From: Tyto alba
Taxonomy: Eukaryota > Chordata > Aves > Strigiformes > Tytonidae
NCBI RefSeq assembly: GCF_018691265.1
Contig: NW_024881282.1
Location: 56,340,227-56,404,226, forward strand
DNA: 64,000 bases
Reading direction: 5' to 3'
Shown: positions 51,401 to 63,138 of the stretch, in pieces
Numbering within the stretch: position 1 is the stretch's first letter
How the letters are laid out: the number at the start of each line of letters is the position of its first letter
The notes under the pieces: model-generated
Database searches by the model: none
Told to the model about the DNA's origin: nothing
The model's input: the letters and a program-made list of their open reading frames with translations, nothing else
Made by a program: the position numbers and the translations under genes

Positions 51401-52120
51401 CACAGCATTTTCAGGCAATTGATTACCTGGTTAGGAAACACAACTTAATGAGTCATGAGCAGCAGTGTTTGTTGTGAGTCGCACATGTTTGTTTAATCCA
51501 AATATCCACATGAGAAATTAAATGAAAAGCATCAGTAGCCATTTCAAACTAGCCGAACGTCAGAGAAAAGTAAATAGCTTTATATATGTAACACTACACA
51601 CTGGCACCAAACCCTCCTCCTGTGTGAAAACCAAAAGGCAAACAAGGAGCAAGTGAATGCTTGTGCCCATAAAGGCTGCGTACATCATCAGCAACAGCTA
51701 GCCGTGAAATTGAAAGCAAATATTTGCTCTGCTTAAAAAATGCTCAGATTGTAATAATTGCATAATGCTGTAAGCTTCGAGAGCTTCTTGATCGTTTATG
51801 GATGCTGCTTTTCTGCTTGCTGAATATTTACTGTGAGTGGGGTGAGGTTCCCAGCAATTTGCTATCAGCCACTTCCCTGGTTAAGCCCATAATATTTTCA
51901 AACAGAATTACGCAAGTGAAACAAGTTCTGATATACCATACTTCTGATTTCCTACTTCCCTGTAGCACAGGCTGCTGGTTTTGTGTTTTTCTCACAGGAG
52001 GCAGTGGGCATGACCCAAAGTCTGATTGCCCTTTCATTTAAGATCCTGACTTGGGTTTCTTAAAACCACAATCAAAATCTCGACAATTCCTATGCCAACC
52101 ATGCTCCCAGCATCAGGTGG
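39416..52120. other. Intergenic DNA between SLC38A2 and the LTR
   Basis: Mostly AT-rich, with more GC-rich patches at about 41,170-42,060, 45,530-45,900 and 48,640-48,960. Small simple repeats are (ACAG)n at about 42,789-42,811 and GT-rich sequence at about 43,703-43,725. I recognise no protein family or RNA gene. The longest open frame (48,565-49,140, - strand, 191 codons) has no recognisable domains. Confidence 0.5.
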
Positions 52121-53137
52121 TGTCATGGTTTGAGCCCAGCAGGCAACTGAGCACCATGCAGCCACTCACTCACCCCTTCCCCCTCAGGAATGTGAAGAAG
52201 AAAATAAATCAAAAGGCTCAGGAATCAAGGTAAGGACAGGGAAGGATGACTGACCCATTACAGTCATGGGCAAAAGCAGACTCATTATGGGAAGAAAAAA
52301 GAACATAAATTTAATTCAGACACTAACAACAAAAACTAACAGGCAGAGTCAGACAGTGAGAAGAAATACCACATCTTAAAAACACCTTCCCCCCACCCCT
52401 CCCTTCTTCCCGGGCTCAGCTTTGCTCCTGATGTCTCTACCTCCTTCCTCCCAGCAGCACAGGGGGGCAACGAATGCGCAGTGCAGTCAGACCCAACGCT
52501 TCTTCCTCCTTGGAGGGGGAGGAATTCCTTGCATTATTGCCCTGCTCCAGCATGGTTCCCCTCTCAGAGAAGACAGTGCTCCACAAACTTTCTCTGACAT
52601 AAGTCCCTCCCATGGGCTGCAGTCGTTCCTGTGCTGCTCCGAGGTGGGACACCCCCACGTGTTGCAGTCCTCGCAGTGCCAAACTACAACAGTGGGAGCT
52701 TCTACTTCCCACAGAGTCTTGGCCTTCCTCGAGCACAATCACCTACTCTGATGTGGGCTCCTCCACAAGCTGCAGCTGGGTCTCTGCTCCACCATGGACC
52801 TCCATGGATGACAGGGGTATGGCCCTGCCCTCTCATCACAGGCTGCAGGTGTGATCCAGCAGCACCACCCCCCACCTCCCTTCCTCCTTTCTTCCACTAA
52901 CCCCCGTGTTTGCATAGATCTCCTCACAATTCCTCCTCACAACTCCAACTCCTCCTCCCAGGTCCCCCCTTAAATACGTTATCACAGAGGTGCAGCCACC
53001 ATCACTAATTGGCTCAGCCTTGGCCAGAAGTGGGTCCAACTTGGAGCCGGGGGAGCTTCGAGAAGCTTCTCACGGGGGCCACCTCTGTAGCTCCCTCCCC
53101 CGCTACCAAAAACCCCGCTGCTCACACAAAGCCAGCA
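52121..53137 (-). mobile_element. Solo LTR of an avian endogenous retrovirus
   Basis: The + strand begins TGTCATGGTTTGAGCCCAGC and ends near ...CACACAAAGCCAGCA, giving TG...CA ends in either orientation. The interior matches, as I recall it, a widespread bird LTR. Recognisable parts are the ACACCTTCCCCCCACCCCTC block (52,381-52,400), and a degenerate tandem array built on CTCC-A-C-TGG...CC-ATGGGCTGCAG (about 52,540-52,855). A TTATCACAGAGGTGC segment (52,979-52,993) and GGCTCAGCCTTGGCCAGAAG (53,010-53,029) follow. Read on the - strand, a TATA-like TATTTAAGG follows a GC-rich region, supporting - orientation. No gag, pol or env sequence lies beside it, so it is a solo LTR. Flanks AGGTGG and AGGTAG may be an imperfect target duplication. 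Confidence 0.75.
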
Positions 53138-56100
53138 GAGGTAGTCTGGGGGGTGTTGTGTGCCTGGGTTTGTCCTGTCTCAGCCAAGTGGAGAGGACAG
53201 GAGTCTGTGCCTGAGCTCAGTTACTTTCTGGCTGTCGATGCCAGTGGATCTGTCACCCAATGACCAGGTTTTTCACACCTCTCATATTTGCACTAAACCA
53301 CAAATTTTAGTGCAAAAAACAAAAAGCACAAAACCCAAGAGAAATTGCAGAACTGTTTCATTTGCCTGGGACATGGGCATAAATGTGGTTTTATAATCCA
53401 GAGAGCCACGTAGCTCTTGTAAGGCTGTGCTTCCCGGCACAGGGCACAGGGCAAGCTCCAGTGTCCCTCCAGGCTGTCATATAAAGTGTCCTTTCTCAGT
53501 CTTACCGGAGGTTTGCATCACCTGATCCTTCCCCTGTATTTTCAGGCAGCCCTCACTGAGCCTGGCAGCACTGTGACCCTGCTCTGGTCTCCATCCCCCT
53601 GATCCTGCCCCTGCCACCTCCAGCACTGGTGTGCCCCCACTGAGGCTGCCTGGGTCCCAGAGAGGGATGTGTTTTGCTGACGGGAAACAGCAGCACGGTG
53701 GGAACTCTTGATCAACCAGCCTGAGGAGGAGACAAGAAGAAGGAAGAAAAAGTCCCTTGTCCAGCAGTGGGAAGTCGGGTCCCAGACAAGTTCTTGTAGA
53801 CAACTCATGTGGGTTAAAAATGCTAGTGCAGACTTCGGGGCAGCAAAGCAGCCTGTGCACCACCTGCCTGTTTCTGCCTCTCCACTGGCCCTTCTGGGAA
53901 CTGATCCGAGCTCAAGGCTTGGGAGGGTGTTGTTCTTAACCAGATCACGTGCCCCAGCCTGGCTCAAAACAAAAGAGACATCTGTGCAACCACAACCTGT
54001 GATGGAGGCGTGGTCCTCCCAGGCTGCTCCTTTCCCCTGGACCCTTGTAACTTATAAGCAATTATTTGCATCATTACATCCCAGAGTCCCCATTAGGGAC
54101 CAAATTTGGGGAAGTATTTCAGCCCAGGCTATATTTTATGTACCTGTCTGTCTTCATTGACATCAACAAGTTTCCAGTCATCCCTAACAGTGCCTGAAAT
54201 TGCCAGACATGACTTCCCGCAGCCCCCGCACAAAAGGAGTGAATCAGGATGAAACAAGGAGCAAAACCGGGACCACAAGTCTTTCTGAAAACAGCATTTC
54301 TGGATGACAGTCTTTTAGAAAGCATCCACAACCCGAACCAGGTAGAATTTATGATCAGCATGAATATTTAAGTTACAAAATGCACTTACTCCTTTCTTTT
54401 ACAACTACATTAGGCCATGATGGTAATAGTAAAAAAATACTGGTTCAGGCAGCTTCATGTATGCTGTGCCATAACATTTCCAATGAAACTTCAGTACTTG
54501 AGTGCACAAAATTTGCAGGACCAGGCTATGATGTGCTGCCAAGGAAAGGCTTTAGGAAGACAGCATTTTCTAATGGCTATTTTGGACTAAAAATACTCTA
54601 ACAAACTACAGTCAAGTTCATGCATCAAATACAAGTTCTAAACCCATTTGCAGGGTTTTTTAAAATTTATTTATTATAAGAGCTACAGTAGACATCTGCT
54701 AACATATAATACACACTATATATGTCTGTAAATTTTAGCTATAAAATAGTAATATATATGAATTTATATATACTACATGCTGTAATATATCTTCTGCCTT
54801 CTGGTTACCCAGAGCTTTATATACCAAATCTACTGGTAAAGTATGTAATGCACTATGATCTTCTAAGAATATTTTCTACTATCCTTTACCTCAGGATACT
54901 TTCTTTTAAACTAACTTTTAGACTTTTACATGGATCTTAGAAGTTTTATTGTACTTCCTCTGACACAGCTTTGTTAAAATGTTACCCGTTTTCTTCATCT
55001 TCTGACTAAGCAATGTGAAACAGATAGAAAAACAGGAGGGGCTTGTGGATGAGGTAAAGCAGTGGGAATCAAAACTACGGAATCCCTTTTCCAGTGTGAC
55101 GATCCTCTATCAATGTTTGACTTGTGTATGTTCCACTGATAATCATTATCTAGTCTGCTGTAAGAATGTACACAATTAGTTGTATGCATTTCTAAGTGAA
55201 CAGCATCTTCTGCTAACCCCTGTTTACCAGAAGAGGCTGTAGGTCGAATGCAGGTGGTGTTCACTCGGATGTTCAATGTCTGGTCACACTAAGCATCGCA
55301 GATAGGATGCTATAGGGATGTAAACCCACAATTCTGCAACACATTTTACGTGGGCAGATATACAGCTGGTGGAAGTCAATAAAAGAGATGCTGGTGGAGA
55401 GCAGGTTCATCTTTCCATCTCCAAAGATGTCTGGCATGAAGGTAGACCCACCCCTGTAAAGGCATATACTGATAATTAAGGCAGACACATAAAGTCTGTT
55501 AAGATGTCTTTTATCTTGTAATACTGTGCTCCTATCATTAATATGACCACACAGAACTTTCTGGTTATTGTACAAAGACAGGGGAGCTGCTCTGGGAAGG
55601 AAAACTTTCAGGTTCTGTATCCAACTGGAGGCTATGAGCAGTCTCATTTTGTACCCAAAATCTATAGCACCAGGACCTGCATGGAAGACTCTTCCATCCT
55701 AAAGAAATGCAAAGAAAGGTCTTTTGCTTGTAGAGGCCCCTCAAGGATATTAAAGGAAAGAGCAGCTAGTCTTGAACTAGCTAGTCTTGCTCTACAATTT
55801 GATGGGAATCCTAAATAAAAACACATATTCCCTCATTTTTCCTCCAAGTTTTCAATCAGCAGTGGGACTAATAATATTTGCCCCTTGCAGCAAAATACTA
55901 GGAGATTCTGAGATGAAAAAAAACTATGTAAGTTCAAAGTGCTTATCATAATCAATACTTCTACAATATGATAGACTCCTCACTTCAAGTGCACTTAAAA
56001 AATATATATATATATATACTCCAAAGATAATTTCCCAGAGACTATCCTTAAAATCAGAGGATTCAGATATAGAGTACTTAACTAGATTGCAGGAATGCGT

Positions 56101-59100
56101 GCCATTTCTAGTCCTGTAATTAGGCAATAGAGCAGATCTAATCATTTCATTACTGTAATGACAGCTGCTATATGAAGCCCCAAACCAGAGAAAGAAATCG
56201 GTTACCGTACAGGTACCTCGGAATGTTTTTAAGCACAACTGCTAGTAGAGCTGTATACTTCGATATTTTTGTCTGCCATTTGCCTTTTTTTTCCTTATTT
56301 GCAGCTTGAGCTCATTAGCAGGTCAAGGAGGTGCAACTGGCGTTGACCAGCTCCGTGCTGCAAGGGGGGCCCGGGGGAAGCAGCCACACCAGTAGTGCTG
56401 GAGACTTCCCTGTCTCAAGCAGATCAGGAAGTTTTGCTGTATTTATAACATGAAGTTTCAGTTAGCTTAATTTTATCGGTTTAATGTTTTTTCTACAGAA
56501 CTTGACTCCACCATAAACACATTATTAAATGCATGCACATTTAATAACCACTGAACAAGCACACACAGAGCATTGCTTTGGCCTACAGCACTGCCACAGT
56601 CTCTGGGGAAGGACTTTCACAGAATACACGATACCCGAAGCCTTGTAAATTATGGATTAAATTTTTCTTTCACTGATTTCATTTAGGTTTAATGAAAACA
56701 GGATTTGTTTGCAATTTAAAGAATTGCAAAAGCTAATGTAAATACCAGAGGAACAATGGGATGGGTACTGGGCACCACATGAGGCACTTGCCTGGTCTTA
56801 TAGATGTGTTAACAGCCTCAGCTTTTAAATAAGCTTACTATTTCTGCTGTATTTCAGCCATATTTCCTGACATGCCCTTGGGCACGTCACTAACTTTGTT
56901 TTGGTTTGTTCTTTTCAAAAATATTAACTATAAAAATGTTTTCAAATTACTTAATTTTAACCTAGTCCTCTACTCTTTACGATGAGTTTCTTGAGTGTAA
57001 AGCTAATTTGTATTGGTTGGTTGTTTCCTGTGGTAATTTAAAGAGTTCGTCATTTTACTACTATCTTGAAAAGCTTATGTCATCTTATTTGATAGGAATT
57101 GTCAAAAATAATAATTTGCCCTTTTTTTTCTCAACTTCACTCATTTTATGATGTTTCCTGGTCTCACAACTTTCTCTGAGACATGTTATTGTTGGATTAC
57201 AATAAGGTCAATGTGCAACAGGGATACTTACAGGCTAGCATCTAATTTCATATATAGTCAGATAAATGAGCACTCTGATTTCTAGAGACAGTGAGTTCCC
57301 TCAATTCCCATAGATTTAAGCAAGAGCAAGAGATGTTCAGCAACTTCAGAAGCTTCTAATTAGTGATATGGATTTAGATATATAATATTTGGCATCCAAA
57401 TTCTGAATTAAACTTTCAAATTCTTTTATTTTCTTTTATATATGTATCTTTTAATCTCTCCTTTTTTAACAAAGGAGAATTCAATTACTGGGCTATGCAC
57501 TATCAGGCCAGTCCTGGATTAAAGAAATTATCTTTAGTATGATTTAATTCACAATAGTTATCAATTATTTAATGTTTCTGGATGCATTACATCTTCCATA
57601 GCCATGCCTTATTCTGGCACTAGGAGTTACAAGTTGACAGGACCATTACTGGCAACCTGACATAAGAGGTATTATCGCTCAATACACTGAGCAAGCCTTT
57701 AAAGTTATTCTATACAAATGGAATGGCAAAAAAATATCCTTTTCTGGGGGGGAGAGAGGATCTCCTCTTTGTGCTGTGAACTGACAAAGTCTGAATCTAC
57801 TCATTTCAGAAAGATCAAAGTTTTATGGTCTACTCAGACCATGTAAATTTGTCTATAACACTATAAATTGACAGTAAAAAGCAACACCCTAAAAGTGATT
57901 AAACAAAAGAACATTTTGTTACACATACTTTTAAAGTATCATACCTGCAAATCCCTTTGTTTTAGTCACTAATATTTCCTTAGCCTCGTGCAAGAAGTTT
58001 GAAACCTTTCAGAGCAGGTGATCAAAAGGTAAGGAGAAAAAGCACAACTGCCTGGTTCATTGCATTAAATCCTGAATCTAAAGAGGAAGAGCAGAGGAGA
58101 ACTCCTTCTATAAAACCAGGATTAGTCATTGTAGCTGCATACCACACTTTGGCCAGGAAACTAACAAACGATAACATCTCATGATCACAGAGTCGCAGAC
58201 ATGCATGCAAGACTTTGCAGCCCTCGAAAACTGATTGTCTCAACATGCAGAGTTGGAGGCGGCTGAACACATGTTTAAACACAGTTGATGCTATCAGTGT
58301 TCACAAAATGTGTGACAAGTGTGGGCAGTTCTTTTCAGAGTATCGTGCAAGACCAGTCATGTACAGACCGTGCATTATGCATCGTAGTCAATGATGTTTT
58401 TCCTTGCTCAGCTGCTAGGCTTTCCTTCTCAGCTAATGTCACAGAATCAACGTCAGGACCCTGCTAGCAACAGGGTAGTAGAAACTACCTGTTTACCTGC
58501 AGTAAGATGGCAGTAGATTTCCAAGAAACCTTTATTTTTGTCTGATAGCAAATCCTGGCATCGCAGACTAGAGAAACCATACATATTTGTTGATAATTTT
58601 AATTTATTTCTAAGAAGAAATTTGCACCAGGCAGCTTAAGAGCTTGCTGTACCACCATGGAAGAGTTCATCCACCTCAGTGGGTCCCATGTGGACTTGAA
58701 AGACCCACAGCCCGAGTAGGTAACAGGACTTTATTCCTCCTTGCAGCACATCTGTAACACTTTCTGAGCCCACAGTCTCTGTGAAGCCTTGGTGGGAAGA
58801 GGATCTCACTGTCTAACTACTTCTTAAAAGAGGACCAGTACTGCCCCCTCCTGTGAGCAGTCCTGTAGCTTAAATGCTGCCTTATCAAACCTGTACTTGT
58901 GGGCTCTCTGCAGCAAATGGACCCAGTCTTCTTTCCAAAAAACAAAATCAAACAAAAAAAGTTCCAAAAGTCTGTGTGCATTTTAGTTCAACTAGAACAA
59001 GATTTAGGTGTAGTACTGAGGTGCAAAAATAGCCACTGCCTACACTCTGTGCTTCCTCATCACTCTTGGCCATTCCTGAAGGCCAGTCAGAGACTTCGAG

Positions 59101-61914
59101 GATGTTCAAGGTCACTTTCTGGCAGCAAGCAGCTTCTCTGCAAAACAGAGGATTTTTTCTTCTTCAGCTGCCTTTCCACTTCTGATCTGTTCTCTTTTAT
59201 TTGCCTCTCTTTCGCACAAGCACTAACACGTAAGTTCAAACATGCCAGTGACGGATGTACTAAAATAGAGGTGAAGAGAACTCTGTAAGCACCTCCAGCT
59301 CCTCCTGCCAGGCTTGTCACGTCAGCCATGAATCCCCTCGCCCCGAGCACAGCTACCTCCAACACCAGCATCTGCATTCCCCTGGGCTGTAGCCATATAT
59401 TTGCCCAAGGGTAAAATATTTGAACGGGTAATCATCCAAATTTAATGACCCTCTGTCATCAGCTTTGTGCCAAGTGCAAGAATTGTGCTTGGAATCTCTT
59501 GTAGGCTTCACTGCAATTTGGAAGCAAAAGACAACAAAGAAGCCAACCAAGCCCCACCTTCAATAAAAAGCACCCCAAATCAAACAACATTTAAAAACTG
59601 TGCATGGAGGAGCTTGCCAAATTGTCACACATGTGATAATTTAGTCAACTGAATAAGTATTTGGTGTCTTTTGATTTAAGCTCACTTTTATTATGTAGGA
59701 ATATTATTTGTTGCATACCTGCAGTTCCCATTAGACAGTTTAAGTTAGTCAATAAGCATAAATTTTTGAAGGACAGTTCAGAAGGGAATTTTCCAGACTC
59801 TGGAAGCACATTGCACTTCAGAGTGTAGTTCTGAAAATGAACGTGGCTGCTGGTGCATTTTAGGGAGCTGAAATATAATCAAAAGAACATTTGGAAGTTG
59901 CAGGTCTGAACAAAAGAAGGATGGGAATGGTGTTATCACAGACAGAAAAATGTTCAGGGCTATTTAAGAGGAAAGAGAACAGGATCCATTCTGACTAGAT
60001 AAAAGTGCATTGAAAAGCATCCAAGATGAGAACTGCCAGTTCTAGATGGACAAGAGAAAGAAAAATGATGGGCCTGAAATATAAAAGCAAATTCCTGTAT
60101 CTTTGGATTCCAATATCTGAAACCAGGTAGAGGAATGAAATTATAAGTGAAAAGCATAAATAGAAAGGTCCAGGAGGAGTGAATGAGGTCAATAAGCAGT
60201 GAATGTCATGAAAACCTATTGAAAAAAAAACTTACAAGAAATCATAAAAGCTAGAATTAGAAGATGCTGGTCACAAGCATCAAGGTTTCACAGCATATCA
60301 AGGTAAACAGAACCAACAGTGCCAAAAATCAGAAAGATATTGAGAGGGAGAGTAGTGAAATTTGAAATATTAAAAGTGCAAAGTAAAATATTTTTCATTT
60401 CTGAGAAGTACTATTAGTTTTGTGGAGCTGTTAAGATACGATAAAAAGATTTTTTTTTCCCAAATTCTGTGAAAAATAATTACCTTGGTTCTAAGAATAT
60501 TCATGACAAGGTGAGAATCAAACTATCTCTCAGGTTAGGAAACACCCGTCTTTACAGGTATAAAATGAATGGTGATAACAGAAAGCATCATATCAACGAC
60601 TGTTCGCCTGATACTCAGCCTGATACACATTTAGTTTTAAAGAAACAAAGTAGAGTTTCTTCTTATTCCCTCCAACAGTATCATCTGACCACAGTCTTTG
60701 CATAATACACATTTTCATTTAGTAAGTTAGAGGGGAGGTTGATTGTCAGTTTAGGAGAAATAAGTCTAATTGAGCAAGAGTGAATTGCAAATACTTTCTT
60801 CTCAGCTTTTGGGCACAGTGCTTTGCCCATAGGCCTGGATGGGGAGTCAAGCCCCTGACTTGGAATCCAACCCCACATCCTTTGACAACCTGAAATTTTT
60901 GTAGGGCTACACAGGGTGCTGCTGTGAACGTCAGAGAGGTTTATTCACATGAGGAAGTGTTGAAAGAGCCCTTGTTTTAACGACCTTGGGCAGCTAGTTC
61001 TTCCTCTGCCTTCACCCTCACTACTGGGATGATACGGCTCTCGTCATAGTGGGGTGCGATGGGTGCTCATTAAGTTACTGTTTGCACAGTGCTTCACATT
61101 CAAAGAACTACCCTAGTGAAAAAAAAAAAAAAAAAAAAAGCAATACAAGCACCAAAATGGGAATCCAACTTGTACATGCAAAGATAGTAATTTGAAAACC
61201 ACAGTTCTTCGTGTGTGTCATCTGTCTTTTCGGCCTGACATTTGGGAGACACGGTAAGGGAACTTCCAGAGCAAACACCTCAAGAAGCTGCTGGCAGAGT
61301 TACCGTGAGAGCTTCCCAGACCCCCCTCCGCAGACGGCCAGGCAAGCTGCCCCCCAAAGCCCCACGCTCCAGTGTCCCTTCCCTCTTTGCCTCGTGGCAT
61401 CCCATGCAAGTCATACACTGCATGGGGTGAAACCAAAGATTGTGGCCTCAAATCCACAGCTGCAATATCATCTTCCTTCAGGTCTGTTCCTAAAAAGTTT
61501 TTTTTCCAAGCCAAAAAGCTCCATACAATGCTTTCTAGAGATTAGTATGGAAGTAACAAGCTACAGCAAATCATCTGTGCATTAAATTCCCCTTTATCTG
61601 TGAAAAGCGTGTCTTGCCCCAGTTGGAAACGCTCTGACCTCTCGCACAAATGGCAGCATTTTCAGCATATACATTTTGCATGATGAAACAGGAAATTGGG
61701 TAACATGATGATGCCAGATCTTCTGTGGCCATTTCAGGGAAAACGCCACAAAAATCCAGCCTGCCTGCCAGGAGGGCTTCTCCTGTGGGCCGGCAGTAGC
61801 GCAAAAAGAGAGAGGGAAAAAAAAATATATATATATTTGTTGTTGTAAAAAGAGTTAAAAAATTTAAAAAAAAAGAAAAAAAAAAAAAAGAACAAAAAAA
61901 AAAAAAGTGCTGAA
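53138..61914. other. Intergenic DNA upstream of the second CpG island
   Basis: AT-rich, with no recognised gene. Contains a (TA)n run at about 56,001-56,018 and an A21 run at 61,119-61,139. A 150-codon open frame at 53,708-54,160 has no family resemblance. Confidence 0.5.
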
Positions 61915-62770
61915 CGTACGCGCGGCCGGGGAGCGGGGGGGTGCCGGGGAGCCCCGCGGGTGCCCTGCCCGGGGCCACGTGTGACCGGGCGGCCCCGGGG
62001 GGGGCGGTGGGGGGCGGGGGGCGGCTCCGCGGGGGCTCCGCGCCCCGCAGCACCTGGTGGTGCGGCCCCGGCCCGGCGCGGGGGCGCGCCCGGCGCGCTC
62101 CCGCCCGCCCGCCCGCCCACCTCCACACGCACACACCCGCGGCGGGAGGAGGAGCGGCATCTTCCTCGCTGTCTTCGTTTCGCCAATTTAATTTCCCCCC
62201 CCGTCCTCGCCCCTTTTTCTTAATTTTTTTTTTTTGTTTAATTTTATTTTATTCTTAATACTGTAATTATCTGTCGGGGTGCTCCGGCCGGCTCCCACCG
62301 GAGGGGGTGGATTATTCCTCGGGGGATCCCCGCGGCTCCTCGGGAAGGTAGGCAGCAGCTGATGCAATCCGAAGTGTGTGTGTGTGGGGGGGGGGGTGTG
62401 GACAGGGGGACGCGGCTCCCCGCGCAGCCTTTGTCTCCGCGCCGCGGCCGCGCAGCCTGGGCCGGAGCCCGCCGCCTGCCGCGCTTTGTCTCCGCTCTGT
62501 GCGCAGCCGGCGGCCCCCCCCCCCCCCCCCAACTTCTTCCTTCCCCTCCCCCCCCCCCCCCTCGCCCCCGGGCGCTGCCGATTTCAAACCCTAAAAAATG
62601 CGCGCAGCGAGTCGGGGAGGGGAGAGGGGAGCGCAGCGGCATCGCTGCGGCGGGGTCGCGGGGCTGGAGGGGACGGGGGACGCACACGCACCCCCCCACA
62701 CCCACGGAGCCGGCCATGCGGCATCTCCCGGCGGCTGCGGGGGGGCTGCTGTAGCGAGCCGCTGCGGCGT
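61915..62770 (+). promoter_or_regulatory. CpG island: probable promoter and noncoding exon 1 of the next SLC38 gene (SLC38A1)
   Basis: An abrupt shift from A/T-rich DNA to a dense CpG island containing GC boxes, an E-box (CACGTG at 61,976-61,981) and C17 and C14 runs (62,514-62,530; 62,548-62,561). In vertebrates SLC38A1 follows SLC38A2 in the same transcriptional direction, and its first exon is noncoding. A good donor, GGGAAG|GTAGGC at 62,347/62,348, fits an exon ending inside the island. No SLC38A1 coding exon (its TM1 motif or N-terminus) is found up to 64,000, so the identity rests on gene order only. Confidence 0.45.
62360..62368 (+). promoter_or_regulatory. Perfect CARE motif at the downstream CpG island
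   Basis: TGATGCAAT, identical to the ATF4/C-EBP composite element, lies 12 nt after the inferred exon 1 donor. This is the same general setting (intron 1 of a CpG-island promoter) as the SLC38A2 element. The function is inferred. Confidence 0.45.
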
Positions 62771-62772
62771 GC

Positions 62773-62816
62773 CTTTAAAAAAAATATATATATATATATA
62801 TATTTTTTTTTTAAAG
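62773..62816. repeat. AT palindrome in the CpG island flank
   Basis: The order is CTTT, eight A, (TA)9, ten T, AAAG. This is self-complementary apart from two extra T, and could extrude as a cruciform or fold as a hairpin in RNA. Confidence 0.85.
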
Positions 62817-62879
62817 AATCACAAAAAGAAAAGCAGAAAAACAGCAGTACGCAGCTTTCGCTGGGAGCGCCAAAACCAA

Positions 62880-62911
62880 TAATAATAATAATAATAATAA
62901 AAATAATAAAA
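62880..62911 (+). repeat. (AAT)n simple repeat
   Basis: About eight AAT units, then a degenerate tail, just after the AT palindrome. Confidence 0.9.
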
Positions 62912-63078
62912 TTAGTTTCGGCATGGCCGGGCCGCGTGTGCCGCAGACCCGCAAGATGCGCGGCCGTGGGTTGAGCCCTGCCGTGCGGGGGAGCGCGGTT
63001 GCCTTTCTCTTCCACCCAGCGCTGCCACTGGGTCAGTGGAAGTTCTACGGCATTCCTAAAATGCGGGCTGGGCCCACG

Positions 63079-63138
63079 GCGCGCACGCGTGTGTGTGTGT
63101 GCGTGTGCGTGTGCGTGTGTGTGTGTGTGTGTGCGCGC
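63079..63138 (+). repeat. 60-bp perfect alternating purine-pyrimidine tract (GT/GC)
   Basis: Every base from 63,079 to 63,138 alternates purine and pyrimidine. CG-rich ends (GCGCGCACGCG and GTGCGCGC) flank a GT core. Sequences of this type are the classic Z-DNA formers. Confidence 0.9.

Noticed and set aside
52115..53143. Exact target-site duplication around the solo LTR
   Set aside because: The flanks (AGGTGG before, AGGTAG after) differ and are offset from the TG/CA ends, so I report only a possible imperfect duplication.
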